Numbered from the stretch's first letter, positions 46,047 to 55,000 are shown. The stretch: 64,000 nucleotides of DNA from Taibaiella sp. (GCA_019638495.1 JAHBTQ010000001.1:1-64000); one strand, 5' to 3'. Made by a program: numbers and translations. The notes: generated by a model from the sequence alone, not told the origin.

Positions 46047-48095
46047 TTACCAGACTTTTGCCCGCTCATTTTCAGGACGGTACATTTTATCACCAGGCTT
46101 AATATTAAATGCCTGGTACCATGGCTCCATATTGCTAACAGGAATGTTGCACCTGTACTCGTTTGGTGAGTGCGGATCGGTTTTCAGGCGTTGTGCCAGC
46201 TCCTCCGGACGGGTATTAGCACGCCACACCTGTGCCCAGCTCAGGAAGAAACGCTGATCAGGTGTAAGTCCGTCGATCTTCTCCTCACTTTGACCCTGTT
46301 TGGTCTTCTTGAATGCCTCGTATGCTATTGCAAGGCCACCGAGATCAGCAAGGTTCTCTCCTTCTGTGAGGTGACCGTTGATCTTCTGTGTGTCCAGCGC
46401 CACCACCTGGCCATACATATCTACCACCACATTTGCCTTGGTAGTAAAGTTCGCAGAATCCTGGGGTGTCCACCAGTTGGCCAGGTTACCATCGGCACCG
46501 TAAAGGCGTCCCTGGTCGTCAAACCCGTGTGTCATTTCATGCCCTATAACGCCGCCTATTCCACCGTAGTTTACCGCATCGTCCGCGTGCTCGTCAAAGA
46601 AAGGCCACTGCAGGATACCCGCAGGGAAAACGATTTCATTGAACGCCGGGTTATAATAAGCATTAACCGTAGGAGGTGTCATGCCCCACTCTGTCCTGTC
46701 CACCGGCTTACCCAGCTTGTTCAGGTCATAGTCATATTGCCATTTTGAGGCTGCGAGAATATTGGCCACGTAGCTTTCGCCGGAAATAGTCATGCTGCTA
46801 TAGTCTTTCCACTTATCTGCATACCCAATTTTCTTCATAAATGTATTCAGCTTTGTGAGCGCCTTCTGCTTCGTTTCATTGCTCATCCAGTCCAGTTTCT
46901 GAATACGCTCAGCATAGGTCTGCTGCAAGTTGTTTACCAATTCCAGCATGCGCTGCTTTGCTTCCGGTTTGAATGTGCGATCCACATACATCTGTCCCAG
47001 CATGTCACCAATAGATCCGTCCACTATCCCCAATACGCGCTTCCAGCGCACCTCCTGCTCCTCCTGTCCCCTTAGCGTCTTGCCATAAAAAGCAAACCGT
47101 GTAGTATCAAATGCACTGCTCAGGAACGGCGCCATGCCATTTACCACATGGAAAGAGAGATACTTTTTCCATGTTTCAATTGGTGTTGCCTTCAGCTGTT
47201 TAGCGAATTCCGCAAAAAAGCCCGGGTTACCCACGATAACTGAGTCTTCGCCTTTCACTTTCAGTTCGGCCATTAGGCTGCTCCAGTCAATTCCAGGAGT
47301 TTTTGCGGTAATGCCAGCCAGGTTGAACTTATTGTAGAGTTTATACGGATCGCGCATTTCTACGCGCGTAAAGGAAGCCTTTGCAAGTTTTTCTTCAAGG
47401 CCATAGATGTTAGCAGCATCCTTCGCGGCAGTTGCCTCGTCTTCGCCCATCAGCATCAGCATATTCACCAGATACTTCTTGTATGCATCCCTGATCTTTT
47501 GAGTGCGCGCGTCGTTGTCAAAATAGTACTCCTTGCCCGGCATACCAAGTCCACCCTGACCAAATTGGCACATCTCGTGAGTGACATTTTTATCGTCCGG
47601 CGAAACATAGAAGCCGAATACACCGCCTAATCCCTCGGTGTGCTGAAGTGATATTTCCGAAAGAAGGGATGCCGCATCGGTAATGGCATTTATCCGCGCC
47701 AGAATCGGATTCAGCGGCGTGATACCTGCTTTTTCAATTGCCATACTATCCATACCGGTGCGATAAAAATCGCCCACCATCTGTGCACTGCTACCCTTGG
47801 GAGCTCCCGTGATCTTCGCTGCAGAATCCAACAATGAATGCAGCACCGCATTGTTATTCTCGTCAAGTTCGTTAAAACTGCCCCACCTGGTTTTAGATTT
47901 GGGAATCGGGTTATTCTTTAACCATGTGCCATTCGCATACTGGAAGAAGTTGTCACCCGGTTTCACCGTGGTATCCATATTGGCAGGGTCAAGGAGTTTC
48001 CTGCCCGCGGCCGCTTCGTTCTTCCCCTCGCCGGGCTGCCCGCAAGAGGCAACCAAAATAGCCAAACCTGCTATAACTGCATGTTTTAACTGCAT
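46047..48095 (-). CDS. M13-family zinc metallopeptidase lipoprotein
   Basis: The 682-aa protein is a neprilysin/PepO-type endopeptidase. It starts with a lipoprotein signal (lipobox LVASC, Cys at about residue 18). The long helical N-terminal domain follows, with PGDNFFQYANGTWLKN. The zinc site is HEMTHGFDDQGRLY, HExxH at about 515-519, and the third ligand Glu is in GENLADLGGLAIAYEA about 65 residues on. The C-terminus ends with CNIPVSNMEPWYQAFNIKPGDKMYR in the family pattern. It degrades oligopeptides in the periplasm or at the surface. All catalytic residues are present. Confidence 0.95.
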   Translation of the reverse strand: MQLKHAVIAGLAILVASCGQPGEGKNEAAAGRKLLDPANMDTTVKPGDNFFQYANGTWLKNNPIPKSKTRWGSFNELDENNNAVLHSLLDSAAKITGAPKGSSAQMVGDFYRTGMDSMAIEKAGITPLNPILARINAITDAASLLSEISLQHTEGLGGVFGFYVSPDDKNVTHEMCQFGQGGLGMPGKEYYFDNDARTQKIRDAYKKYLVNMLMLMGEDEATAAKDAANIYGLEEKLAKASFTRVEMRDPYKLYNKFNLAGITAKTPGIDWSSLMAELKVKGEDSVIVGNPGFFAEFAKQLKATPIETWKKYLSFHVVNGMAPFLSSAFDTTRFAFYGKTLRGQEEQEVRWKRVLGIVDGSIGDMLGQMYVDRTFKPEAKQRMLELVNNLQQTYAERIQKLDWMSNETKQKALTKLNTFMKKIGYADKWKDYSSMTISGESYVANILAASKWQYDYDLNKLGKPVDRTEWGMTPPTVNAYYNPAFNEIVFPAGILQWPFFDEHADDAVNYGGIGGVIGHEMTHGFDDQGRLYGADGNLANWWTPQDSANFTTKANVVVDMYGQVVALDTQKINGHLTEGENLADLGGLAIAYEAFKKTKQGQSEEKIDGLTPDQRFFLSWAQVWRANTRPEELAQRLKTDPHSPNEYRCNIPVSNMEPWYQAFNIKPGDKMYRPENERAKVW

Positions 48096-48121
48096 ACAAA
48101 TATTATTTATTTTTTGGACCG

Positions 48122-48129
48122 CAAATGTA
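48122..48129 (-). promoter_or_regulatory. Candidate -7 box for the M13 peptidase
   Basis: Minus-strand TACATTTG fits TAnnTTTG. A TTTG at 48157-48154 is 24 bp upstream, slightly farther than usual. Predicted leader about 20 nt. Confidence 0.45.
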
Positions 48130-48240
48130 CGACATTAAGGCATTGGAATTTTCCAAATCTCAGGTGAAAAACCGGGGGATATTCTGGCAAAACGGTAAAG
48201 ACTTCCTCCTGAACAATTACTGATCTGTGCCTTCTCCTGC

Positions 48241-48248
48241 TACCTTTG
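48241..48248 (+). promoter_or_regulatory. -7 box abutting the YdjM-like start codon
   Basis: TACCTTTG fits TAnnTTTG. The TTG at 48254 begins 6 bp after it, so transcription should start at or next to the start codon. The upstream GTG at 48227 lies before the box. Confidence 0.45.
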
Positions 48249-48253
48249 CTACG

Positions 48254-49261
48254 TTGGATTCACTAACACACATAGTAGTAGGTGCCTGCGCCGGAGAACT
48301 GATCGCAGGAAAGAAGCTCGGGAAAAAGGCAATGCTCATAGGCGCCATCGCTAATAGCCTACCCGACATCGATATCGTTTGCTCACTGTTTCTACCCTTG
48401 TCAAAAGACCTGCTAGCACACAGGGGTTTTACACACTCGTTCCTTTTTGCACTGCTCGTTACGCCACTCCTGGCGTGGATGAGCAAACGTTGGGTACGCA
48501 GCGGAATGACGTTTACAATCTGGTGCTGGCTTTGGGGTTCACAGGTGTTGCTCCACGATTTTATTGATGCCTTCAATGCCTATGGCACCGGGTGGTTCGA
48601 ACCATTCAGCCACTACCGGGTTTCGTTCAACACCATGTTTGTGGCAGATCCTCTTTTTACGCTTTGGCCTGCTTTCGTAACCGTGCTATTGTTGTTCATA
48701 TCTGCACTAAACGGGGCCCGGCGCCGCTGGGCCGGTTTCGCCCTTACCCTTAGTGCTTGCTACCTGCTATCAGGTATATTCTTAAAATCAATTATTGACA
48801 CTAAGGCAAAAGAACAACTTGCACGCAATGGCACGCCGGTGAAACGGTACCTCAGCACACCCACTCCGCTTAATAACCTGCTATGGTATATTGTTGCTGA
48901 GCAGGATTCCGGCTTTTATATCGGTTATCGCTCCGTATTTGATGGCAACCGGCCCACAAAATTTCGTTTCACGTGCCGGAATGCAGCATTGTTGTCTGCC
49001 GCTACAGATAAGGCTGAGTTAGAGCGACTACTAAGGTTCTCCCAGGGCTTTTATACCGCAGAGATGCAGAAAGATACCCTAAAGTTCAATGTGCTTCGTT
49101 TTGGTGAGATCATTGGCTGGAATGACACTGCATCCCATTGCGTCTTCTATTACTATCCCCAGCATCCCACCGCTAATGAACTGGTGGTGCAACGTGGGCG
49201 TTTCGCCAGGTGGGACGGAGAACAACTCCGCTTATTCCTTCGACGCATTGCCGGCCGCTAG
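48254..49261 (+). CDS. YdjM-family membrane-bound metal-dependent hydrolase
   Basis: The 335-aa protein starts with the YdjM-family pattern LDSLTHIVVGACAGELIAGKK, then LPDIDIV and LAHRGFTHSFLF (metal-binding His/Asp residues). About four hydrophobic helices follow (48-64, 90-110, 130-150, 165-180), and then a soluble C-terminal half. The family is thought to be a phospholipase-like inner-membrane hydrolase, but its reaction is not established. Alternative start: GTG at 48227. TTG at 48254 matches the family's MDSLTHI start and sits just after a -7 box. Its stop overlaps the stop of the convergent PLD gene by 4 bp. Confidence 0.82.
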   Translation: MDSLTHIVVGACAGELIAGKKLGKKAMLIGAIANSLPDIDIVCSLFLPLSKDLLAHRGFTHSFLFALLVTPLLAWMSKRWVRSGMTFTIWCWLWGSQVLLHDFIDAFNAYGTGWFEPFSHYRVSFNTMFVADPLFTLWPAFVTVLLLFISALNGARRRWAGFALTLSACYLLSGIFLKSIIDTKAKEQLARNGTPVKRYLSTPTPLNNLLWYIVAEQDSGFYIGYRSVFDGNRPTKFRFTCRNAALLSAATDKAELERLLRFSQGFYTAEMQKDTLKFNVLRFGEIIGWNDTASHCVFYYYPQHPTANELVVQRGRFARWDGEQLRLFLRRIAGR

Positions 49262-50427
49262 CTTCCATAGCGCTTCTTTTGGCTATAGTAGAACGTAAAT
49301 AGAAAGAACAGTAGCTGCACTGTGCGGAAAGAAACATAATAGTAAAACATCTTCAAAGGGCTACGCTCAATACGATAATCCTCTGCCATCACCCGGACAC
49401 TATCCTCCTTGATTATCTTATCTATATGCGCCGTCATTTCGCCCGCCAATCCTTCATCCGCAACATCCAGGTTCAGTTCTACGCTTGCAAACGCGCTGAT
49501 GCTGTTCAGGTTGTAGGAGCCGAGTGTCATCCACTCACCGTCTCGCATTGCCGTTTTACCATGTAGTACATTCTTACTATACTCGTAAATCTCCACGTTG
49601 CTGCGAAACAAGCGACTGTACAGGTAGCGCTCGGTATATTTTGCAAAAGGCACGTCTGCGGTACCGGTCAGCACCAGGCGAATATGTACACCCCTGCGCG
49701 CAGCCACCTCCATGCGTTTCAGTAGTCCGGCAGGCGGCCAGAAATAACTGGTCATTATGGTTATCTCCCGCTGCGCCTCTACAAACATTGCCCTGTATCC
49801 TGCTGTGATCTCGGTCTTATTATAAACCCAATCATTACGCCGAATCCGCACGTGGTGCTTACTTGCCGGCGGTTCAAAAGAAGGGAGTCTATCCGCGACA
49901 CATTTTTTTCGAAGCACATTTCGGTTCCACATACGGCGGCAAACCTTGTCTAATTGCATACCCACTTCGCCCTCAACCATCAACGCCCAATCCAGCCAGG
50001 CAGGTGTGCCGTTCCAGTCGTTATACCTATTACTGATATTGAGCCCACCTACAAGACACCACCGCCCGTCGGCGACCACAATCTTATGGTGCATGCGCCG
50101 GCCAAAATAAAATCCTTTGCTCTTTAGAAAAGGCTGAAAAAATCGAAACCTAACTCCCGCCGATCTTATCTTTTCAATGAATTGTTTTGGAATTTTTTGA
50201 GATGCATAACCATCTACAAGCAGGTATACCATTACTCCGCGCCGGGCAGCGTTCATAAGAGCGTCGGCCACACGCTGCCCCGTTTCATCTGCATCGAAGA
50301 TATAGGTCTGCAAATGCAAAGAGTAGGTTGCTCGGGCTGCAATTTCATCAATAGCATTAAAATAGTCGCTTCCACCACGCAGAATGCTAACATCATTGTG
50401 TAGTGTGTACGCCGCTCTTTTTGCCAT
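49258..50427 (-). CDS. Phospholipase D / cardiolipin-synthase-like protein
   Basis: The 389-aa protein has two HKD motifs: HHKIVVADGRWCLVGGLN near residue 114 and LHGKTAMRDGEWMTLGSYNLN near residue 305. Both His/Lys/Asp sets are intact, and NxN/NxxS residues follow each. This is the ClsA/ClsB-like phospholipase D family that makes cardiolipin from phosphatidylglycerol. It has a C-terminal hydrophobic segment (KMFYYYVSFRTVQLLFFLFTF) instead of the N-terminal helices of ClsA. TTG/ATG choice: the ATG at 50427 was taken; the frame also has TTG one codon upstream. Candidate -7 box at 50456-50449. Confidence 0.88.
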   Translation of the reverse strand: MAKRAAYTLHNDVSILRGGSDYFNAIDEIAARATYSLHLQTYIFDADETGQRVADALMNAARRGVMVYLLVDGYASQKIPKQFIEKIRSAGVRFRFFQPFLKSKGFYFGRRMHHKIVVADGRWCLVGGLNISNRYNDWNGTPAWLDWALMVEGEVGMQLDKVCRRMWNRNVLRKKCVADRLPSFEPPASKHHVRIRRNDWVYNKTEITAGYRAMFVEAQREITIMTSYFWPPAGLLKRMEVAARRGVHIRLVLTGTADVPFAKYTERYLYSRLFRSNVEIYEYSKNVLHGKTAMRDGEWMTLGSYNLNSISAFASVELNLDVADEGLAGEMTAHIDKIIKEDSVRVMAEDYRIERSPLKMFYYYVSFRTVQLLFFLFTFYYSQKKRYGS

Positions 50428-50448
50428 CAACCTTTTACCTATTTAGAG

Positions 50449-50456
50449 CAAAGATA
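50449..50456 (-). promoter_or_regulatory. Candidate -7 box for the PLD-like gene
   Basis: Minus-strand TATCTTTG fits TAnnTTTG and would give a leader of about 16 nt. No -33 element identified. Confidence 0.4.
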
Positions 50457-50497
50457 GCGGCGCAGTAATGACTACAACCCACCTCATTTAAAATAAA

Positions 50498-50523
50498 AAG
50501 CCGGGAGCGCACACTCCCGGCTT
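50498..50523 (-). terminator. Terminator after the second envelope-spanning protein gene
   Basis: Stem AAGCCGGGAG / CTCCCGGCTT (10 bp, 6-nt loop) lies 22 bp past the stop at 50546. The minus strand continues TTTTTATTTTAAA. Strong intrinsic terminator. Confidence 0.85.
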
Positions 50524-50545
50524 AGCAGTAAAAGTTATCTGCCTA

Positions 50546-53188
50546 CTAATCTTTACTTCTGTTGCCACCCAGTCTGTACATCACCGATAGCTGTATTGAC
50601 GGTGTCTTGTAAAGCTGAGATGAGATATTCTTTGCTCCGGTTGTCGCAGCGTTGTCCCACACTGTCTGCACATTGCGCAGATCCAGAGAAAAGTTCTGTG
50701 ACAGATTATACGAGAAACCAAATAAGTAGCCCAAACCAAAGCGACTCTTAAAGTCTGTCTCTGACAGCACTCCTTTATCATCAGTGCCAGGTGCATTCAC
50801 ATATTCAGGTGTTGCATTGTAGTCTGGAATAGATGTAGCACCTGTGTTTATGGAGAATGCATAGAGCAGGTTACCACCCGCATAGAAGTTGAAGTTACCC
50901 ATGTGGTACCTTACCGCTACCGGCATTTCCAGGCTGTGAAGCGCTGAGAAGCTATAAGAGTTAAGCTGCTTTTGCTTCAGGTACTGTGTACCCACTTGTG
51001 TATAAGAATAGTAGTTATCCTGAACAGAAGTATTGTTATTAACGCGGTGGAAATACTTAAGTTCCGTCATCACGTTCCAGTTATCATTAAATATGATGTC
51101 GCCTGTAAGACCAAACTGAAATCCTTTCAATGTGCTTGGACCAAAGAAATAACTGTTCACTCCGGCAGTAAGTCCGGGCGCAAATGTGGTCTTAGACGCA
51201 TTGTTCTTGACATCATTGAATGCCATGGCAAGCTTCTTTATGACAGACATTCCTTTGTGCTTAGATTCGGATGCTTTCGACTTGGTCTCCCCTGCAGATG
51301 CCGCAGGAATGATTTCCGATGATGTTGTAGCCGCAGAAGTCCCGGGGGCTGTGGCTGCCGTTGAAGAGGTCATTTCCGATTCAGACGCGCCGCTATTTGC
51401 CGAAGCTGCTGAGGCAAGAATATGTGCAGAATGTCCCGAAGTCGTTCCCGCACCAATAGCATGAGTGCCTGATTTACTTTGTGGAGCCGCCTGGCTTCCA
51501 GCCATTCCCGGAGTAGATGGGTTACCAGCATTTCTACGACCCAGCAAACGCCTATGCGACTTCTTTTGTACTGCATTCGCCGCCGGTGCTTCTTCCTTCG
51601 CAGCGGCTTTTGCTGCTGCAGCCGGTTCGTTCGTATCTGCAAGATCCATGACGATACGCTCTTTCGAAATCGTGTCAGATCTCAGTTCGTATTCATTATC
51701 TGCTACCTTAAATGTCCTTTCGTGTACCACCAGCTTTGTGATAACTTTCTTACCGGTTGGCGGCTGGTCGTGTATAGAAGTAGAAGCTGCCGGCTGGTTC
51801 GTAACATCTTTCACCTCCGGACCCTGTGCCAATGCTTCTTTGGTTGCATTTGTACTGCCTTCGCCTACCCGGGTTGAGGCTGAAGGAATTTCTAATGTCA
51901 CGCCTTTCTTCTGTCCCGGGTTATTTTGCCCCATGGTGGCAATGTCAGCCGCAGCCAGCTTGTTGATATTCTCAGAAGCAAGTTTATGCAACTCATCGCT
52001 ATTGGTCGCAACATGCTGATCTTTCGCAGACTTAGTTGTTGCTCCATTATTTACTGATGAGTTAAGTGCCATTTTGCCTATGCTGCTATTGCCTGCAGTA
52101 TGATTAGTTTGTTTCGATTTTGATGTAACCGCAGCAACCCTGTTCTCTTCGTGGCTGGCAGCAGCTCTTGACGCTCCTGCTTTAGTGTTCGTTCCGGTTA
52201 CAGAATTTGGATGATTGTTGCTTGTTTTTGTTTCGTTACTGTGCTCACGATTTTCGTTACTGTAAACAAGTCCGTTTTGTGCACTGTTTGTATGAGCTTG
52301 TGCAGCTTTTTTGTGTGCACCGGTATTTTTAGCATTGTGCTCAGGTCGGTTACCACTATTGAAGCCCGATGACTTGTGATCATTTAACGCAACGTCAGCT
52401 TTACCCGTCTGCTGGCTGCTTGAGGAAACTGCACTATGCGCATCAGCATTCTTTTGAGACTTTATATCAGCTTCATTTTCGGGCATACTGTTGTTAGTAG
52501 CACAATCAGCACTTGTTCTATTTGCTGCTAAGCTGCCGGTATGCTTGTTAGTAGACTTCTTAACGTTTTCGTTAGGGTTACCGGTATATCTTGTTTGTGA
52601 GTTTTGGCTGTTTGTCTCTGCTGTGTTTAGGTGTTCTGTTTCAAGAGTGGTATTGTTATCTGCTTGGCTTTTTGCAGTGATAGCTGCTACATTATTTTTA
52701 TTAGGATTGGGATTTGTATTTCTATTTGAATTGCTGCCGCTGGCGGGCGCTGAAACCACACCATTAGGAGAATTAGTCTGCGATAAGTTGCTTCCTTCAT
52801 GGTTGCTGCTGGTATGAGGCCTGATGCCCGGGCGGCCTGCGCTCCTGGCGTTCCGGCTGAGGGTAGCATCCGTATTCGCCATGCTCAGCGACTTAGCCGG
52901 CTCACCATTCACAGACACGGGCACCTCCGGAATCATATCCGAAACCGTCCTGTTTCTGAATGCAGCAGAAAGCTCGTAGCTACTCACACCGAGTGTACCG
53001 ATGAGGGACAACGCTGCAACTGCACTGAACAGACGCCTCCAGTAGAAAGCACCTATTCGCCGTTGCTGCGGCATCTCTTTATCCAGCAGCTCGCGCATGT
53101 TCAGCCATGCGCCGCTCCGCTCTCGCTCTTCACCATCTCCCAGGCGCTGCCTGAAGAGATCGTCAACCTTGATGAAATTTTTATCCAT
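50546..53188 (-). CDS. Predicted envelope-spanning anti-sigma/beta-barrel fusion protein (second copy)
   Basis: The 880-aa protein has the same order of parts as the one at 10956. It opens with a cytoplasmic tip (VDDLFRQRLGDGEE and AWLNMRELLDKEM, residues 8-40), then one transmembrane helix (about 52-72). A linker of about 570 residues follows, low-complexity and very Asn/Ser/Thr/His-rich (for example NSNRNTNPNPNKNN). The C-terminal 215 residues are a barrel-like domain (FAPGLTAGVNSYFFGPS, FQFGLTGDIIFNDNWNVMTE, SIQLSVMYRLGG). The cytoplasmic tip and gene order match the first copy; the linker shares no sequence with it. Sigma-binding role inferred from pairing with the adjacent ECF sigma gene. 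Confidence 0.75.
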   Translation of the reverse strand: MDKNFIKVDDLFRQRLGDGEERERSGAWLNMRELLDKEMPQQRRIGAFYWRRLFSAVAALSLIGTLGVSSYELSAAFRNRTVSDMIPEVPVSVNGEPAKSLSMANTDATLSRNARSAGRPGIRPHTSSNHEGSNLSQTNSPNGVVSAPASGSNSNRNTNPNPNKNNVAAITAKSQADNNTTLETEHLNTAETNSQNSQTRYTGNPNENVKKSTNKHTGSLAANRTSADCATNNSMPENEADIKSQKNADAHSAVSSSSQQTGKADVALNDHKSSGFNSGNRPEHNAKNTGAHKKAAQAHTNSAQNGLVYSNENREHSNETKTSNNHPNSVTGTNTKAGASRAAASHEENRVAAVTSKSKQTNHTAGNSSIGKMALNSSVNNGATTKSAKDQHVATNSDELHKLASENINKLAAADIATMGQNNPGQKKGVTLEIPSASTRVGEGSTNATKEALAQGPEVKDVTNQPAASTSIHDQPPTGKKVITKLVVHERTFKVADNEYELRSDTISKERIVMDLADTNEPAAAAKAAAKEEAPAANAVQKKSHRRLLGRRNAGNPSTPGMAGSQAAPQSKSGTHAIGAGTTSGHSAHILASAASANSGASESEMTSSTAATAPGTSAATTSSEIIPAASAGETKSKASESKHKGMSVIKKLAMAFNDVKNNASKTTFAPGLTAGVNSYFFGPSTLKGFQFGLTGDIIFNDNWNVMTELKYFHRVNNNTSVQDNYYSYTQVGTQYLKQKQLNSYSFSALHSLEMPVAVRYHMGNFNFYAGGNLLYAFSINTGATSIPDYNATPEYVNAPGTDDKGVLSETDFKSRFGLGYLFGFSYNLSQNFSLDLRNVQTVWDNAATTGAKNISSQLYKTPSIQLSVMYRLGGNRSKD

Positions 53189-53244
53189 TTGGATAAATTT
53201 TATTTTTTTACAATTTCGTTTTCACAATTGCAGGGGAGCAGATA

Positions 53245-53820
53245 CTACTGCTTCAGGTGCAATTCAAGTTTTTCAATTTTTTCTTTCAATATTCGCCTGC
53301 CTTCAGAGAGATGCCATTTAGACGTACCCTCGCTAATTCCAACTATATTCCCTATTTCCTTATGCGTAAGCCCCTCCATTACATACATATTAAACACAGC
53401 CCTGGTAGCATCTGGTAGCGCCTGCACCAATTGCATAAGCTGGTCATAATACAGTTTGTCGGCATGGTCTTTATGTACTAACTCATCTTTTTCCACCAGC
53501 AGTATCTGGCTGGAATATTTAGCATTTTGTTTTACGTAGTCAGCTACTGCATGGAAGACAATTTTCCTGATCCATCCTTCAAACGAACCCTGGAAATTGT
53601 ATTGCTTTATCTTTTGGAATGCCCTTAGATAGCCGTTGTTCAATACTTCTTCCGCCTGCTCTTCATGATCAATATACCTGCGCACCAACGACATCATCTT
53701 CGGGTAGAAAAGCCGGTATAGCTTCTCCTGTGCACCCCGTTCATTGCGGATGCATCCCTGGATGAGTTGCTCTAACTCAGTAGCCTGGCCGGTTACACTA
53801 TATGCCAAAGCGATAGACAA
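53245..53820 (-). CDS. ECF-type RNA polymerase sigma factor (second copy)
   Basis: The 191-aa protein has region 2 (DHEEQAEEVLNNGYLRAF then FQGSFEGWIRKIVFHAV) and region 4 (LPDATRAVFNMYVMEGLTHKEIGNIVG, recognition helix GISEGTSKWHLSEGRRILK). It is a clear paralog of the sigma at 13678, sharing the FQGxFEGWIR block and a helix-turn-helix of the same length. It precedes its envelope protein by 56 bp, against 10 bp in the first pair. The start was taken at the first Met (53820). Confidence 0.92.
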   Translation of the reverse strand: MSIALAYSVTGQATELEQLIQGCIRNERGAQEKLYRLFYPKMMSLVRRYIDHEEQAEEVLNNGYLRAFQKIKQYNFQGSFEGWIRKIVFHAVADYVKQNAKYSSQILLVEKDELVHKDHADKLYYDQLMQLVQALPDATRAVFNMYVMEGLTHKEIGNIVGISEGTSKWHLSEGRRILKEKIEKLELHLKQ

Positions 53821-54129
53821 GTATTGCGGTTATTGATCTAAACAACTGATATAAGACCACCATGCAACGCCGATGGTTGGGTGCACAGCATGTTATCAGG
53901 TAAATTTAATGGAAATATCTATTTATTTCTAAAATCAGAATGCATTTTTCTGTGAAATAGACAAAAGGAGGGGTGAATTTTTCAGAAAAAACCGAGACAT
54001 AACACGTTTTTCCTAATACCAATGAGCTTCTGCAAATATCCTATTGCAAATTCTATTCGCGCGAATTCGGCGAAATAACAAAATATAAAATGCGAAAAGT
54101 TTATTTTTTGCGACGCAGACACAGGCAAA
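53821..54129. other. 309-bp AT-rich gap without a gene
   Basis: This region lies upstream of the second ECF sigma gene and downstream of the small gene at 54130. It holds a perfect 12-bp palindrome ATTCGCGCGAAT at 54055-54066, possibly a protein-binding site. A 66-codon leftward frame at 53982-54182 is not convincing. Confidence 0.5.
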
Positions 54130-54408
54130 TCAGGCCCTGCGACTTTCTTGTAAGTAGCAGGTGCCTCGGTAAGTATCTGCAAGCTTGTTCAGCCGGGCGC
54201 AAAAATGGTCGTTTTCGCATGATACGCCAATGGCTATTTCGCACGAGAACAGACCTGTCTCGGCAACTACTGTTATAGAGGCCGCGACACCCTCGTTATC
54301 ATAAGATTCAAGATCATCCTTAAGTTGTTGCAGCATCTCTGCGAAGGCCGTTTCGTCACTGGCTTCGTGTGTAGCCAGATGAATGACCGAAAGAAAAATA
54401 TGTTCCAT
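54130..54408 (-). CDS. Small conserved-looking protein of unknown function
   Basis: This 92-aa acidic protein (opens MEHIFLSVIHLATHEASDET) has no signal peptide, two Cys near the C-terminus (ISCENDHFC pattern: GVSCENDHFC) and one further on (GTCYLQES). I do not recognise it. It is 13 bp downstream of another small gene on the same strand, with which it probably forms a two-gene operon. The frame starts at a good ATG and its composition is protein-like, but no database comparison was possible. Confidence 0.5.
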   Translation of the reverse strand: MEHIFLSVIHLATHEASDETAFAEMLQQLKDDLESYDNEGVAASITVVAETGLFSCEIAIGVSCENDHFCARLNKLADTYRGTCYLQESRRA

Positions 54409-54421
54409 ATAATTCCGATTG

Positions 54422-54637
54422 TTACCTGATACCTAAAATGCTCCCCCAGCGCTCCTTTGCGGTACGATTTGCCTGCGCTATTGCATCTGCTTCTTGCTCA
54501 GCATCCACAATGCACCACTTCAGAACCGTCCTCGCCCTTTCCAGTTTCAACTCTTTCAGTTCCGTATACTCTGTAGGCAGCACGGGCTGTGCGCTCACCG
54601 CAATATTGTCTTTGAAATCCACTCTAAACGAATACAT
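54422..54637 (-). CDS. Small protein of unknown function
   Basis: This 71-aa protein (opens MYSFRVDFKDNIAVSAQPVL) is short, helical in its second half (ELKELKLERARTVLKW, ANRTAKERWGSILGIR) and cytoplasmic. I see no known motif. It precedes the 92-aa gene by 13 bp on the same strand, which supports both being real and co-transcribed. Coding is moderately likely; it could be a small regulator or binding protein, but nothing shows which. Confidence 0.5.
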   Translation of the reverse strand: MYSFRVDFKDNIAVSAQPVLPTEYTELKELKLERARTVLKWCIVDAEQEADAIAQANRTAKERWGSILGIR

Positions 54638-54929
54638 GTTATCCTCTTTTACCGGTTATTAAGTTTGAGCCCTCCTTAGAAATCTTGATGTTCACGATGA
54701 TTCAATTTCCGCTTCCGTTTGTCCATCACCTATTGCCAGCAACACAACTGCAAACACGAGGGCATAAATGACATTCGCCGATACATCCTCGTTTTGTAAC
54801 TGAAAGTTCGCCCCAATTATTGCAGAGAAAAAGTTAAAGGTCGCTGGGAAACTAAATGGACCTATAGGCAAGAATTATTATTACCGGCTTTATTAATAGG
54901 GGGTCAAAATCCAGGCAATGTTGAATAAG

Positions 54930-55000
54930 CGAACGGTAGGAGGGGCATAAAAAGCGGCGATTTTTACCGTTCGTAAACTTTTTCGACCGTTCGTAAACTT
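54930..55000. repeat. Cluster of CCGTTCG-type repeats, two helical turns apart
   Basis: ACCGTTCGTAAACTT occurs at 54966-54980 and again, identically, at 54986-55000, a 20-bp period. Its first nine bases occur in reverse complement (CGAACGGTA) at 54930-54938, forming an inverted repeat with 26 bp between. A spacing of two helical turns puts the copies on the same face of DNA, as for operators or small iterons. No obvious neighbouring regulator or replication gene explains it. Confidence 0.75.

Noticed and set aside
53982..54182. 66-codon leftward frame in the AT-rich gap
   Set aside because: It overlaps the 92-aa small gene and has no protein-like feature; AT-rich sequence gives such frames by chance.
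54930..55000. Possible CRISPR array
   Set aside because: Only two direct copies of 15 bp with a 5-bp gap, which is far too short for repeat-spacer units, and no cas genes are nearby.
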